48,410 nt of DNA from a virus. Positions 14,264 to 24,076 of this stretch are shown one piece after another (positions within the stretch are counted from its first letter, which is position 1; every line of letters begins with the position of its first letter). Made by a program: the position numbers and the translations under genes. Where the stretch lies: IMG/VR virus record IMGVR_UViG_3300025086_000047, positions 1 to 48,410 of that record; one strand, written 5' to 3'. The notes below the pieces were generated by a model that was not told where the DNA came from, ran no database searches, and worked only from the letters and a program-made list of their open reading frames with translations.

Positions 14264-14909
14264 AAAACGATGTGGCTTTTGCCAACATGAAGATAGAGAA
14301 GAATTAGAAAGAATGCTAGAGACTGGCGAAGTTTCTTGTGATGATTTAGATTCTAGGTTTAATTGGAGAAGTGGAACTGCGGCTCAACATCAGCGAAACC
14401 ACATGGGAGATTATGTCAATAGTAGTAATCCTAAGTGTGTATTATGCACAGACCCAATGAGAAAGCACTACGAAGTGTCATTATCAAACGGTGACATTTC
14501 TAGTGACGATATTGCCGAAGCATTGGGAACAACTAAGGAACAAATTCAAAGACATATGAAACACCACTTGGCACCAATTGTCCAAGAGTCTGCCGCAGTA
14601 ATAATAGCAAAGAAAGAAGTTAATGAGATTGATTTACTAAGTGCTAACATACAAAGGCTTGATAGTAAGTTGAATGATTTGTTTAATGATATTGATTTAG
14701 AGCCTAGAGAAATAGATAGCCTAACTAAACTTGCGAAAGAAGTTAGAGAGTCGCTAAAATATCTCATGGAGTTTAAGGGCAAACTTATACATAAGAGACA
14801 GGACACAATTATATTTGCACAGATGCAGATAGTCCAAGAAGTGTTGGCGCAAAACAATCCTGAAATTTGGTTAGACATTAAGAAAAGAATGCAGGAGAAA
14901 TTACAATGA
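14253..14909 (+). CDS. Duplicated zinc-finger/HTH protein, candidate small terminase
   Basis: Two copies of the same 45-50 residue module make up the N-terminal half. Each has CxxC, a helical region, then Q-x-H-x3-H: CGFC ... QHQRNH near residues 7-50, and CVLC ... QRHMKHH near 61-105. Four ligands per copy suggest two zinc sites. The C-terminal half is helical, with likely oligomerisation. Start is GTG, with GGAGGAATTCAA before it. DNA-binding plus oligomerisation upstream of TerL fits a small terminase subunit; this is inference. Confidence 0.65.
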   Translation: MVTRKRCGFCQHEDREELERMLETGEVSCDDLDSRFNWRSGTAAQHQRNHMGDYVNSSNPKCVLCTDPMRKHYEVSLSNGDISSDDIAEALGTTKEQIQRHMKHHLAPIVQESAAVIIAKKEVNEIDLLSANIQRLDSKLNDLFNDIDLEPREIDSLTKLAKEVRESLKYLMEFKGKLIHKRQDTIIFAQMQIVQEVLAQNNPEIWLDIKKRMQEKLQ

Positions 14910-15178
14910 AAAAGGTAACATATGAAGAACTAATGGCCGCTAAAGATAAAGTCATGGCTAAAGAAAATAAATTACCTCCCCCCGAAAGTAGAAAAGCAAC
15001 ACTAACAAGACTTAAAAAAGTAAGATTCATTTCTAAGAAGATGGATGCCATCGGTAAGAAAATTTTAGAGAATAATAAAGATTTAGATAAAAAGGATAGG
15101 CTTTTCCAAGAATGGAAAAATGAATATGAAAAATATAAATCTAAAAGTTTGGAGTATTATTTGGAGTTATTACAATGA
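14906..15178 (+). CDS. Small helical protein, 90 aa
   Basis: A basic, all-helical protein starting MKKVTYEELMAAKDK. The VTYEELM stretch loosely recalls the tag (aromatic, acidic pair, hydrophobic pair) but lacks the Trp. The remainder is Lys-rich. It starts in an ATGA overlap and its stop overlaps the start of the tag mini-ORF at 15175. Confidence 0.65.
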   Translation: MKKVTYEELMAAKDKVMAKENKLPPPESRKATLTRLKKVRFISKKMDAIGKKILENNKDLDKKDRLFQEWKNEYEKYKSKSLEYYLELLQ

Positions 15179-15213
15179 GTTGGGAAGATATAATTAAAAT
15201 TACTTTGGGGTGA
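15175..15213 (+). CDS. Tag-only mini-ORF (MSWEDIIKITLG), possible 5' part of next gene
   Basis: Twelve codons encode MSWEDIIKITLG and then TGA. The tag is complete but has no body. In the +1 frame, skipping one base at TTG-GGG-TGA continues as ...LGDFLRFPPPAQFF, straight into the 717-aa gene. So this ORF is probably the N-terminus of that protein, separated by a programmed frameshift or by a one-base error in the G4 run (15207-15210). The start is in an ATGA overlap. Confidence 0.6.
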   Translation: MSWEDIIKITLG

Positions 15214-15217
15214 TTTT

Positions 15218-17371
15218 TTGAGATTTCCACCACCTGCACAATTCTTTGATTACTTGGCGAATAATAAAATATACCCTATTATTGAAGATATATACAAGGT
15301 TAAGTCTAAAGAGTCGCAAGGTAAAGTTCCAATAGAAAAAGAAATATTCCCTAAGTTTGCTAATGTAGATGATGCTGACGGATTTAGAGAAGTATTAGAA
15401 AGAGAGTTTAATGACCAAAGAAGAAGAGTCTTAGCGGCAGTTGGCCCAAAAGGTCGAGAGAAACAATATGAGTCTAGTGCTGAATTATATTCTACTATGT
15501 GGGATAGGCTAAGTAAATTCCTCGAAGAGAAAGGTGTTGCTAGAAGTAGGCCACAATCAGCAAGAGAGACGATAGAAACTTTTATTGAAAACCCTAAAGA
15601 TTATCAAAAATTCTATGATTATATTAGAAAAACTATAGGGGATAGTGAAAGTAGCAAGGGAAAAAATGTTGAAAATTTAAAAGTTAGAATTTTGGGAGAA
15701 GACCGAGTAGGTATTTTACTAGAAATTATGCAAAAAAACTATACTGGTTCAAGTCCACCTACTCTTGAAGAATTTTATACTGATGATTTTCCATATTTTA
15801 ACTATGTTGCACTAGAAATTAGCATGACTAGAATATCCGATGATAAAAAAGCCCCCGAAGGTTGGGAAATTCAACGAAATTTAGCAGGAGATGATGCAGA
15901 TTTTGTAAAATTTACTAAAATTTTAAGAAATGACGCTAAAGAAATCACTGACGCTAAAGAAAGGCGTAAACTTATAGCACAATTGAGAGATGCTATTGTC
16001 GAAATGACAGAAAAAGATGTAAAAATTGGAGAAAATGAGGTGATGGAAGCCTATGTTCCTAAAGATAAACAAATTCAATACCAATCCACTATAAATTATC
16101 CATTAATGTATGAAATTTTGGTGCAAAGTGATAGAAAATTGACCACAAAGACACTAAAATTAACAACAGCGTTGGAAACTAGCCTAGAATTAAAGGGAGG
16201 TAGTGACGATGAAAAGATTTCTGCCTATTTTGATGTAATGGAGGATAGAGATGGAGTAATTAGTAAGATTTTATTATTTAGTATTAGAGAAGAAGCCCTA
16301 CTTCCCTATTTTTCTAAAGCAAAAGGCAGTTCCAAGTATTTTCCACCACATCGTTCACTAGAAAAGATACTTACTAAAGGGTTGTCAAGTGCAATTAGTG
16401 ATGTAGTAGCGGATTCCATTATCAGTGAGAAGGGTTTCATATCTTCAAAAGAAAGAAGTAAAAAAATAAAATTCAAAGGTGAGGAACTGCAAAGAATCAA
16501 AGAAGAAAGAAGGAAATTGTTGCAGGACATTAAAATTTACGATAAAAAGACCTTATTGACCCTATTCAACGGTGCTAGAACTGGCCGAGTTAAGAAGAAA
16601 TTTGCTAAATATGGCAAATATATTACAGAAAGTAATCAAATAGACCTAAATACTGACATATTTAGTGGAAATTTTGGAAATATAGGAGAAAAATTAGTTC
16701 CTGTTTCTGAAGCAACAGCCTATGCTACTAGCAATAAAACTCTACAAAACACTTTAGATAAGGACTTACAACTAATGTTTGAAGACTATAGGGTGAATGA
16801 TGATGAAGATTTAGAGGATAATAATAGGCTTTTCTTCAATAATGCAACAAAAACAGTTAGCCTTCGTGCAGGTACAAAACTAGAAGACAACGAATTGTCT
16901 TTAGATGAACAAGAAGGAGATAAAGACACTACTTTTGCTAAAGTAGAAGAAAGAGCATTGTATTCCTTAGTAAAGTCTGTTGAAAAAGGCGAACTGTTGA
17001 GTTTAGTTAAAGGAGATATAAAATTTACAGGTAAATTAACTCAAGCAGATTTATTCGAGTATGGTTTTATTCTGTCTCAAGACTTACTAGACAAAGATTA
17101 TGATGCTGATAAAGAAAAACTGGAAGAGTTACGAAAAGAGGATAGTTCAACTAATAATGAAGAGTTAGTTAGTGAAATAAAACAATTTGCGGCTAAGTTG
17201 GATAATGATTTAAAACAACTCAAAAAAGAATTTGTTGGTGAATTAGATAGAAAACTACAAGACATCGTGGAGAGTCGGGGTAGATATAAAAACCTCTACG
17301 GCACAGATGCAGGACAAAAATTAATATCAATTATGGTGAGAAATAATTTACTAAATAGGGGGAAGAAGTAA
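15218..17371 (+). CDS. Large late protein, 717 aa, unknown function
   Basis: A soluble, charged protein of 717 residues, helical for most of its length, without a recognised motif. As written it starts at TTG 15218 with GGGGTGAT before it. With the frameshift described above it would gain the tag MSWEDIIKITLG at its N-terminus, in keeping with its neighbours. It is followed by an overlapping 840-aa gene of similar composition. Large internal or ejected virion proteins often lie in such positions, but this role is only inferred. Confidence 0.7.
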   Translation: MRFPPPAQFFDYLANNKIYPIIEDIYKVKSKESQGKVPIEKEIFPKFANVDDADGFREVLEREFNDQRRRVLAAVGPKGREKQYESSAELYSTMWDRLSKFLEEKGVARSRPQSARETIETFIENPKDYQKFYDYIRKTIGDSESSKGKNVENLKVRILGEDRVGILLEIMQKNYTGSSPPTLEEFYTDDFPYFNYVALEISMTRISDDKKAPEGWEIQRNLAGDDADFVKFTKILRNDAKEITDAKERRKLIAQLRDAIVEMTEKDVKIGENEVMEAYVPKDKQIQYQSTINYPLMYEILVQSDRKLTTKTLKLTTALETSLELKGGSDDEKISAYFDVMEDRDGVISKILLFSIREEALLPYFSKAKGSSKYFPPHRSLEKILTKGLSSAISDVVADSIISEKGFISSKERSKKIKFKGEELQRIKEERRKLLQDIKIYDKKTLLTLFNGARTGRVKKKFAKYGKYITESNQIDLNTDIFSGNFGNIGEKLVPVSEATAYATSNKTLQNTLDKDLQLMFEDYRVNDDEDLEDNNRLFFNNATKTVSLRAGTKLEDNELSLDEQEGDKDTTFAKVEERALYSLVKSVEKGELLSLVKGDIKFTGKLTQADLFEYGFILSQDLLDKDYDADKEKLEELRKEDSSTNNEELVSEIKQFAAKLDNDLKQLKKEFVGELDRKLQDIVESRGRYKNLYGTDAGQKLISIMVRNNLLNRGKK

Positions 17372-19893
17372 TGGCAGAAGATTATGAAAATTTTGTAGAT
17401 AAGACAAAAATAACTCCAAAAGTTTTGAGTAGATACAACAAACTAATGGCACAGGGTACGCCTGTAAAAAAATTAGTTAGAAAGTTAAGGCTAGAAGAAG
17501 TTGATGGTCTAATTACCTATCCTCAAAACATCATAGATAATAATATTCAAGAAGACTTCGATGAAGATATTGGACAGTTCATCGTAGAAGAAATCTTACC
17601 TAAGATGGGAAGTAAAACACAGGAAGTTCAAGCCGCTAGTAGGCAATATATTGTTGGAGCAGTTGATAAAATATTTGATGCGTTATTCCGTACTGTCACT
17701 GATAAAGACAAAGGCATACCACTAAGGGGTGGCGGAAAACTGGGCATCAATGACTTGGCTTCTACAGACTTTACAACTAACATGATAGATATAGAAAAAC
17801 TAAAATTTAGAAGAAAATCGGCAAGAGGTAACATAAAAAAATTTAACATTAGAGATGCTAAAAATGAATTTAATGGAATAAAGGTCAGTTTAGATAGTGT
17901 TATGAAAAGAAACTTTGTAGAGTTGTTCAACTACCTCACCCTCAAAGAAAAGAATACTGAAGAAGAACAGGATGTAGTGTTTAAGTTTATAGATATACCA
18001 ACAGAAGAATTATTCAGTAACAAAACTATGAATGACTTAAACCAAAGATACGCCACTTACAATTACTGGAAAAAGATTAGTGAAGGGTTTGATGAACTTC
18101 TTAAAGATAAAGGAAATAAAAAGTCTCCAATAAATAGACTAGTAGAAGTCTTAACTATTGACATCGAAGAAACTGCAAAGAAAGAATTGACTGGCGACCA
18201 AAGACTCTTTTTACAAGATGCCCAAAACTTTGTCAACAAAATGAGAAAGGTTGGTGATTTAAATTACATTGTTAAGACTAAGCCTAAAGAAATTAAGGTT
18301 GAAGACGCAGAAGAAAGGGCTTTCTTATTCATAGAAAGATTCTTCAAAAACCACCATGCTATTAGTGAAGCATTTGACCAAGACAATGTAGAATTAATCT
18401 ATGAGAATGTTATCACAGAAGAGGGAGAAAGTAAGAATATGTCTTCTATTAATGTAAAAGATACTGATAATCCCGATGTAGATGACATAGACTTAGGAGT
18501 GTGGGAGAAGGTTACATTAGACCCTCTAGCCATAAAATATTTCAAAGAAGACTTAGAAGGACTTGCAGAATTTTACAATGATTACAAAAGCAATATGCTA
18601 AAAGAACTTAGAAAGCAATTTGCTGAATACCAAGTATTTCTTTCAAAGCCGGAAGATTATGAAGCGGTTTTGGAAGGTTTAGAAGACGCACTAGAATCAA
18701 TACAAATGAAAGAAATAGATGATGAAATACATTTGCCTGTTTTCTTATTCAATACTCCTACACTATCTAGGTATTACAAAGATGAAGCAAGTGAAGCAAA
18801 TGCAATACAAGAAGACATTTTTGTATTCTTAGATGCTTATAGAGATTTACTAGAAGATGACAAAACTTTCTCAGCAATAAATGTTAATCTAATGTTATTG
18901 GGCGCAGGTACTACTAGTAAAGTTCGTGACCCTACGCCTTTTGAGCGTTATAAGAAAGTCGAACCTAGTAAGGTAGGAAGCATTAGAAAGTTGAAGAAGG
19001 AAATAAAAAACATCACTGATGAGATAAATAATAGCATACTAGAATTGTTTGTTAAGCCAATGCATAGCATTCACAGATTCGGTATGTCACTACCGTTTGA
19101 GAAAAGCGTTCAACTTAGAAGTATAGTTTCTGCAAGCGATAATGTTGGTGAAGAATTTTTGGCGTATAAGGAGATTGGTGAAAGATTGAAAAACTTTGAC
19201 ACTAACTTTATTGAACAGGAAGATGCTGAAGATATGTTAAATTTCTTACAAAAAGTAACTAGAGGCGATATATATGATAAGCCAATAGACACACAATCAA
19301 GTGCTAGACAGTTTGTAAATGGCATAATGGTGGCTTTTAATGGCAATAAGAAAGTTAAGGAGCAGTTGAAAAGAGAAGTTTCTTCAATATATGGTGCATT
19401 GATTTCAGTCTCTAAAGAAGAGTTAGACATTCCTAATGTGTTTAAGGATGTTAACATAAAAGATTCTTATGTTAAAGAAAGAATAGATGACCCTAATGAA
19501 ATACAAGCCCTTCAAGTTTTAACAAACGCCATTAGAGAAAGACAAGATATAATGCGAGAATCAAACGATGGGCCGATAAATGATTCAACGCTAGACTCTT
19601 TATTGTCGGAGTTAGATAGAGTTGCTAAATCGGACATTTATTCTAGGCTAATAGAAGCCCACGATGCTCTTAGAATATTAAAAGGAAAACCAATTCATTA
19701 TGGTAAAAGAGATGAAAATAATTTTGAGCATGTTGAAGATATGTTAATTAAAATACAAGAAGACCATAACTTAGATATGTCTGCCAGTGAGTTAGTTAGC
19801 GTAGTGAATGACATAGATTCATTCAATAATATTAGTAAAGCACATGGGATAAGCCAAGAGCATGTATATTTAATCAAAGCAAACTTTAGGTGA
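17371..19893 (+). CDS. Large late protein, 840 aa, unknown function
   Basis: An 840-residue acidic, mostly helical protein beginning MAEDYENFVDKTKITPKVLS. No catalytic motif, transmembrane segment or Cys cluster is seen. The ATG shares its first A with the stop of the preceding gene (TAATG), so the two are coupled and probably work together. Possible roles are ejection protein or internal core protein; I cannot choose. Confidence 0.7.
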   Translation: MAEDYENFVDKTKITPKVLSRYNKLMAQGTPVKKLVRKLRLEEVDGLITYPQNIIDNNIQEDFDEDIGQFIVEEILPKMGSKTQEVQAASRQYIVGAVDKIFDALFRTVTDKDKGIPLRGGGKLGINDLASTDFTTNMIDIEKLKFRRKSARGNIKKFNIRDAKNEFNGIKVSLDSVMKRNFVELFNYLTLKEKNTEEEQDVVFKFIDIPTEELFSNKTMNDLNQRYATYNYWKKISEGFDELLKDKGNKKSPINRLVEVLTIDIEETAKKELTGDQRLFLQDAQNFVNKMRKVGDLNYIVKTKPKEIKVEDAEERAFLFIERFFKNHHAISEAFDQDNVELIYENVITEEGESKNMSSINVKDTDNPDVDDIDLGVWEKVTLDPLAIKYFKEDLEGLAEFYNDYKSNMLKELRKQFAEYQVFLSKPEDYEAVLEGLEDALESIQMKEIDDEIHLPVFLFNTPTLSRYYKDEASEANAIQEDIFVFLDAYRDLLEDDKTFSAINVNLMLLGAGTTSKVRDPTPFERYKKVEPSKVGSIRKLKKEIKNITDEINNSILELFVKPMHSIHRFGMSLPFEKSVQLRSIVSASDNVGEEFLAYKEIGERLKNFDTNFIEQEDAEDMLNFLQKVTRGDIYDKPIDTQSSARQFVNGIMVAFNGNKKVKEQLKREVSSIYGALISVSKEELDIPNVFKDVNIKDSYVKERIDDPNEIQALQVLTNAIRERQDIMRESNDGPINDSTLDSLLSELDRVAKSDIYSRLIEAHDALRILKGKPIHYGKRDENNFEHVEDMLIKIQEDHNLDMSASELVSVVNDIDSFNNISKAHGISQEHVYLIKANFR

Positions 19894-19897
19894 TTAA

Positions 19898-20641
19898 ATG
19901 GCTGATGAAGTTACTGGCCCACATTCTAAGATGGAAGCGGAAGGTGCTTGGAATAATGATAATCCCGAAGACAAAATATCTAGGAGTGTTCCTGTTTGGT
20001 ATGACTTGGATGAATATGTTATACGAAGAGTAGATGGTAAAGTAGTTGGCATTGCAGGATATAGCGATAAGGGAACTTATGCTATATTAGGTGGAATGAA
20101 ATCACAAGAAGGCTCAAAGAGTTGGAGGCCGATGTCCGAAAAAAGATTGGAGTTGATAGGTGATAAACCTAAGATTGCAGGATTCAAAGCAAAGACAATA
20201 CCCAATGAAACTTGGAAAGAAAAGAATAGACAAGTGTATAATTTTGACATACCTCCCGAAGATGAAATGGGTATAGATTCTAAACTAATAGAACAATTTA
20301 GAAATAGATATGGAGAAGACTTTGGAATAAAGAAGTGGTTTGAGGTGTTGAAATTTGATTGGAAGTATGGAGAAGCCTCTCAACAAAAATCACCTAAATT
20401 ATCTACATTTAATGTAGAAGATAAGTGGAGAAAATTTGATGAAGGTGCTGTTGAATTTATTCTTGATTTAGCAAGAAAGGTAGCCAATTACAAAATAACT
20501 CCTAATAAAATTAGAAGGAAGATTCTTGTTCATTCCTATGCTCTTACTCAAATATATGAATATTCTGATTATTTGGAGAAAAAATCAAACAATAAAAAAT
20601 TAAAACGAGGATTAAATAAAATAAAAGAGGCAACACAATGA
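19898..20641 (+). CDS. GNAT-like protein before terminase, 247 aa
   Basis: The N-terminal half (DEYVIRRVDGKVVGIAGYSD followed by GTYAILGGMKS) has the strand-helix rhythm of a GNAT acetyltransferase-type fold, though I do not see a clear acetyl-CoA loop. The C-terminal half (EFILDLARKVANYKITPNKI) is helical. It overlaps the terminase start as ATGA, so it is translated with TerL. A role beside TerL, such as small-subunit or head maturation, is possible; the GNAT assignment is tentative. Confidence 0.5.
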   Translation: MADEVTGPHSKMEAEGAWNNDNPEDKISRSVPVWYDLDEYVIRRVDGKVVGIAGYSDKGTYAILGGMKSQEGSKSWRPMSEKRLELIGDKPKIAGFKAKTIPNETWKEKNRQVYNFDIPPEDEMGIDSKLIEQFRNRYGEDFGIKKWFEVLKFDWKYGEASQQKSPKLSTFNVEDKWRKFDEGAVEFILDLARKVANYKITPNKIRRKILVHSYALTQIYEYSDYLEKKSNNKKLKRGLNKIKEATQ

Positions 20642-22068
20642 ACCTTGACGATTTTAATTTTGAACATCAAATGGACATGGAGTTATCTAAAAACTCATTT
20701 CCATACTTCTTTCAAAATGTATTGGGTTGGGATTTTGCATCCCATCAGCAAGAGTGGCTAGAGTTAATGAACGATACTCAAAGAACAGTTATCATTTGTT
20801 CAAGAGGTCATGGTAAATCAGTATTCATGCACAGTTGGGTTGTATGGAATCTAATCTTTAGAGAGCCACCGTATCAAATGCTATACATTTCTTCTAACCA
20901 AAAGCAGACTTTGGTTCACATGAGAGATATAGATAAACTATTCAATCACCCTATGCTTAAGAAATACAAACCTGCAAAGGGTTGGGCGATAGGAAACATT
21001 ACACTTACTAATGGTAATCAAATCTTAGAGCGTTCCGTAGGTTCGCAGATTCGTGGTCTTCATCCTCAAGAGATTATTATTGACGACCCTTTGAAAGAGT
21101 TCAGTATGACTGGTATTCAAAAAGTTACAGATTGGTTTTATGGTGACATGATACCAACACTTCACCACACCGCTTCTTTAAGAGTTATTGGAACTCCATT
21201 TAGTTATACAGATATATATCAACAACTCTCCGAAAACCCTGCTTATACTCTTAGAACCTATCCTTGTCTTAATGCTCTTAACGAACCTCTATGGCCTAAC
21301 AGGTGGGATTATGATGCTCTTATGGCAAGAAAGGCAGAAGTCGGTTCTCTTATGTTTACAAGAGAATATATGTGCGTTCCTATATCAACTGGAACTTCTT
21401 TGTTTAATCCCGAATATTTGGAAGCGGCTAAGAGTAAAGACCATGTTTTGAAACCAATGCGTAGAGAAGGCTACAAATATTATGTTGGTATTGACCCTGC
21501 TATTTCTACTGATGGAGATTACAATGTAATTACTGTATTAGAAGTGGATGAGAATGATAACAAAACTCTTGTTTATATTGACCGTTCAAAGAATGTAGAG
21601 TTTAGAGAAAACATACAGAAAGTAAAGTTGATTGGTAAAGTGTTTCACCCCGAAGCAATATTGTTTGAAACAAACACATTTGCTAAAACATTTACACAAG
21701 AGATTAGAAATGTTACAGACTTAAATGTGCATGACTTTAATACCACTAGAAAAAAGAAAGAAGAGATTATTCTAAGTTTACAAATGAACTTTGAAAACGG
21801 TAAGATAATATTACCTTATGCTAATGAAGAAAGTCGTCGAGTAACTTCTACATTAATAGAAGAATTGTCTATGTTTGCTATAACAGATAAAGGAAAGTTT
21901 GAGGGTATAGGGGCGCATGACGACATGGTTATGAGTTTAGCATTGGCTAACGCCGCTACTCATACAATGAGTGAAACATTCATACTCTTAGATGACATGG
22001 GCATATTTGACCCGCCAAAGGTTAACAAGTATAAACGAACTCAAGGAGTCATGGGAATTAATTTTTAA
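20638..22068 (+). CDS. terL: Terminase large subunit (TerL)
   Basis: The DNA-packaging motor: an N-terminal ATPase drives DNA into the prohead and a C-terminal RNase H-like nuclease cuts it. The Walker A is CSRGHGKS (residues 54-61), Walker B IIIDD (146-150). The nuclease acidic residues are D286 (GIDPA), E344 (FETN) and D428/D429 (AHDDM). All key residues are present at 476 aa, a usual TerL length. The start overlaps the upstream stop. It is separated from the portal by a Nudix/homing-type gene and a Cys-rich cluster, an unusual gap. Confidence 0.95.
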   Translation: MNLDDFNFEHQMDMELSKNSFPYFFQNVLGWDFASHQQEWLELMNDTQRTVIICSRGHGKSVFMHSWVVWNLIFREPPYQMLYISSNQKQTLVHMRDIDKLFNHPMLKKYKPAKGWAIGNITLTNGNQILERSVGSQIRGLHPQEIIIDDPLKEFSMTGIQKVTDWFYGDMIPTLHHTASLRVIGTPFSYTDIYQQLSENPAYTLRTYPCLNALNEPLWPNRWDYDALMARKAEVGSLMFTREYMCVPISTGTSLFNPEYLEAAKSKDHVLKPMRREGYKYYVGIDPAISTDGDYNVITVLEVDENDNKTLVYIDRSKNVEFRENIQKVKLIGKVFHPEAILFETNTFAKTFTQEIRNVTDLNVHDFNTTRKKKEEIILSLQMNFENGKIILPYANEESRRVTSTLIEELSMFAITDKGKFEGIGAHDDMVMSLALANAATHTMSETFILLDDMGIFDPPKVNKYKRTQGVMGINF

Positions 22069-22077
22069 GGTGATATT

Positions 22078-23925
22078 ATGGTAACTGAACAGGACTTAAT
22101 AGAATCTAAAGATGAAATAGAAGAATTAGAAGAACTTGCTGACAAAAAACAACCTGTTGTTAGTAGGCTAAGAGATGCAGGGATAGAGTTGAAGGGCATC
22201 AATGATTATGTTATGTCTGATTATGAAGCAGTAAACTTACTCTCTAAGAATCTAAACATTAACGCTAGTGATGCTAGAAAACAATTAAGTTGTTTCCCTA
22301 GTGAATATTCCATTGATGGAGAAAACATTCCCGACCTTGTAAAGAAAATGAGAAAGGCTAGAAGACAACTGAAAGGAGAACAAAGAACTAAGATGGCTAA
22401 GGCTATTGATACTGTTATTGACGGCTATTCCGACCATATCAATAAATGCATAGATTCTATCTATTGGATTAAGCCATACAAACCTGCAATACTTAAGATG
22501 GGGTTTAATGAAAAAGACTTAATAAAAATAAATAAAATAAATAGTGTCAATGGTAGAAGAGATATTATTGATGCCATTTGTAAGTATTGGGAATGTGATT
22601 TGAATAAGACAGACATGGTTTATTCTAAGGAATATGCTCAACTAGAAAAAGAATGCCGTATTGCTAAAAGAGATTACAAAAAACAAATAAAAAACATTAG
22701 TGACCAGTCCATTACTAAAAGCAAGAAAGAAAGAATACTTTCTTTTATTGAAAGTGAAATTATTAAGAGTCCTTCTATTGGTGCTAAACAAATTCACGAT
22801 AGAATGCCAAACACTTTGCATAAAAGCACGACAACAAATATGATTTCTAAAATGGTAAAGAAGTTAGATGTTGCTAATGTTGATGGAGCATATTATAAAT
22901 TACCAACAATGCTTAAGAAAAATATTTGGGCTTATACTGCGGCTTTTATTGATTCGGATGGTTATATTACAATGGATAGAAACCATAACCCTAGAGTCGG
23001 ACTTATTGCTACAGGAGAAAGAGGAAGGGCATTTATGGAAGAGATGCACAAGAGTATAGGTTTCGGTAAGTTACATCTAAATCAAAAATCCCCGCAACAA
23101 ACTAGGCCGGTTCAAAGATTAAATTTTTATTCTCAAGATGATGTTTATGGCTTATTAGAAAAGTGCTTACCACACTTTAGATTAAAGAAAGGTAATGCTA
23201 AATTACTTATGGAACTTATACGAATGAAAAAATCCTACAAAAAACAAGATTGGTATAAGGGAAGATGTGATGAGATATTCAAGTTAATGAAGTGGGAGAA
23301 CCACAAAGACCATGTAGGGTTTGATTGGTTGAAAGAGGGAATATACCTTGACAATATACAGAAATACAAAGACAATTGTAAGATGTCTATAATGGATAGT
23401 ATGGAAAATATTGGTGGTATGATTATCAAAGCAAATGAAATGGAAGATAAAGGGCTTTCTTGGTATGCTAAAGGAAACAACAAAAAGAAATTTTTGTTAG
23501 ACAAAGATGGCGTTAGACATGCGGCAGGTGCGGCAGTTTTCAAAGGAGATAAAGTTTTGATTGTTCAGCGTTCTCCCGAAGAAGATACTATGATAGGTAT
23601 GTGGGAATTTGCCGGAGGTAAGGTAGAAGAACTTGATGAGTTTAATGCTGATGGAACTCCCGATGCAGAAAAGGTTTGTATGATTGAAGCAGGTGAAGAG
23701 TTAGGACTTAAGAAAAAACCATCATCTAAATTAGGAGTTCATTTTGATAGGAACATGAAACCACCAAAGAAATATCATTGTTTTAGAATAGAAGTAGAAG
23801 ATGACTGGAACCCTACTCTATCCTTTGAGCATAGCGACTACAAATGGATTACTGTTGATGAGTTGAAAGAATATCCCGATAATAAATTAAGCCACCATGT
23901 TGCTTATTTGATAGACAAGATGTGA
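22078..23925 (+). CDS. LAGLIDADG-Nudix fusion protein, 615 aa
   Basis: Three parts are visible. Residues 1-280 are helical with no recognised domain, with an HTH-like stretch near 240-270. Residues about 283-410 contain AYTAAFIDSDGYITM, a LAGLIDADG-type homing endonuclease helix with the acidic residue, followed by the alpha/beta pattern of that fold. Residues about 478-612 form a Nudix hydrolase; the box GGKVEE ... EAGEELGL holds the catalytic Glu cluster but has an inserted loop of about eight residues and Ile in place of the usual Arg. GGTGATATT precedes the ATG. Homing-enzyme and nucleotide-sanitising modules in one chain are rare. Confidence 0.78.
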   Translation: MVTEQDLIESKDEIEELEELADKKQPVVSRLRDAGIELKGINDYVMSDYEAVNLLSKNLNINASDARKQLSCFPSEYSIDGENIPDLVKKMRKARRQLKGEQRTKMAKAIDTVIDGYSDHINKCIDSIYWIKPYKPAILKMGFNEKDLIKINKINSVNGRRDIIDAICKYWECDLNKTDMVYSKEYAQLEKECRIAKRDYKKQIKNISDQSITKSKKERILSFIESEIIKSPSIGAKQIHDRMPNTLHKSTTTNMISKMVKKLDVANVDGAYYKLPTMLKKNIWAYTAAFIDSDGYITMDRNHNPRVGLIATGERGRAFMEEMHKSIGFGKLHLNQKSPQQTRPVQRLNFYSQDDVYGLLEKCLPHFRLKKGNAKLLMELIRMKKSYKKQDWYKGRCDEIFKLMKWENHKDHVGFDWLKEGIYLDNIQKYKDNCKMSIMDSMENIGGMIIKANEMEDKGLSWYAKGNNKKKFLLDKDGVRHAAGAAVFKGDKVLIVQRSPEEDTMIGMWEFAGGKVEELDEFNADGTPDAEKVCMIEAGEELGLKKKPSSKLGVHFDRNMKPPKKYHCFRIEVEDDWNPTLSFEHSDYKWITVDELKEYPDNKLSHHVAYLIDKM

Positions 23926-23929
23926 TAAT

Positions 23930-24076
23930 ATGAATACAAAAGAATGGGTAATTAGTAAACAGAAACTACAATTCAAGTATTGTGGTAGATGCTTTACTGT
24001 TAAAGATGTTCATCCATTTGGTTTTTGTAAAAAATGTTGGGAACAAGCAGGTAAACCTATGGGGATGAAAGCATGA
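23930..24076 (+). CDS. Zinc-ribbon mini-protein, 48 aa
   Basis: A 48-residue protein with CGRC near residue 18 and CKKC near residue 33, a clean zinc ribbon (KYCGRCFTVKDVHPFGFCKK). GTGATAAT precedes the ATG and the stop overlaps the next tagged gene (ATGA). It lacks the tag. It starts a run of Cys-rich small genes. Confidence 0.7.
   Translation: MNTKEWVISKQKLQFKYCGRCFTVKDVHPFGFCKKCWEQAGKPMGMKA

Noticed and set aside
14906-15178. Counting MKKVTYEELM as a member of the tag family
   Set aside because: It lacks the Trp and the spacing from Met differs; similarity is too weak to claim.
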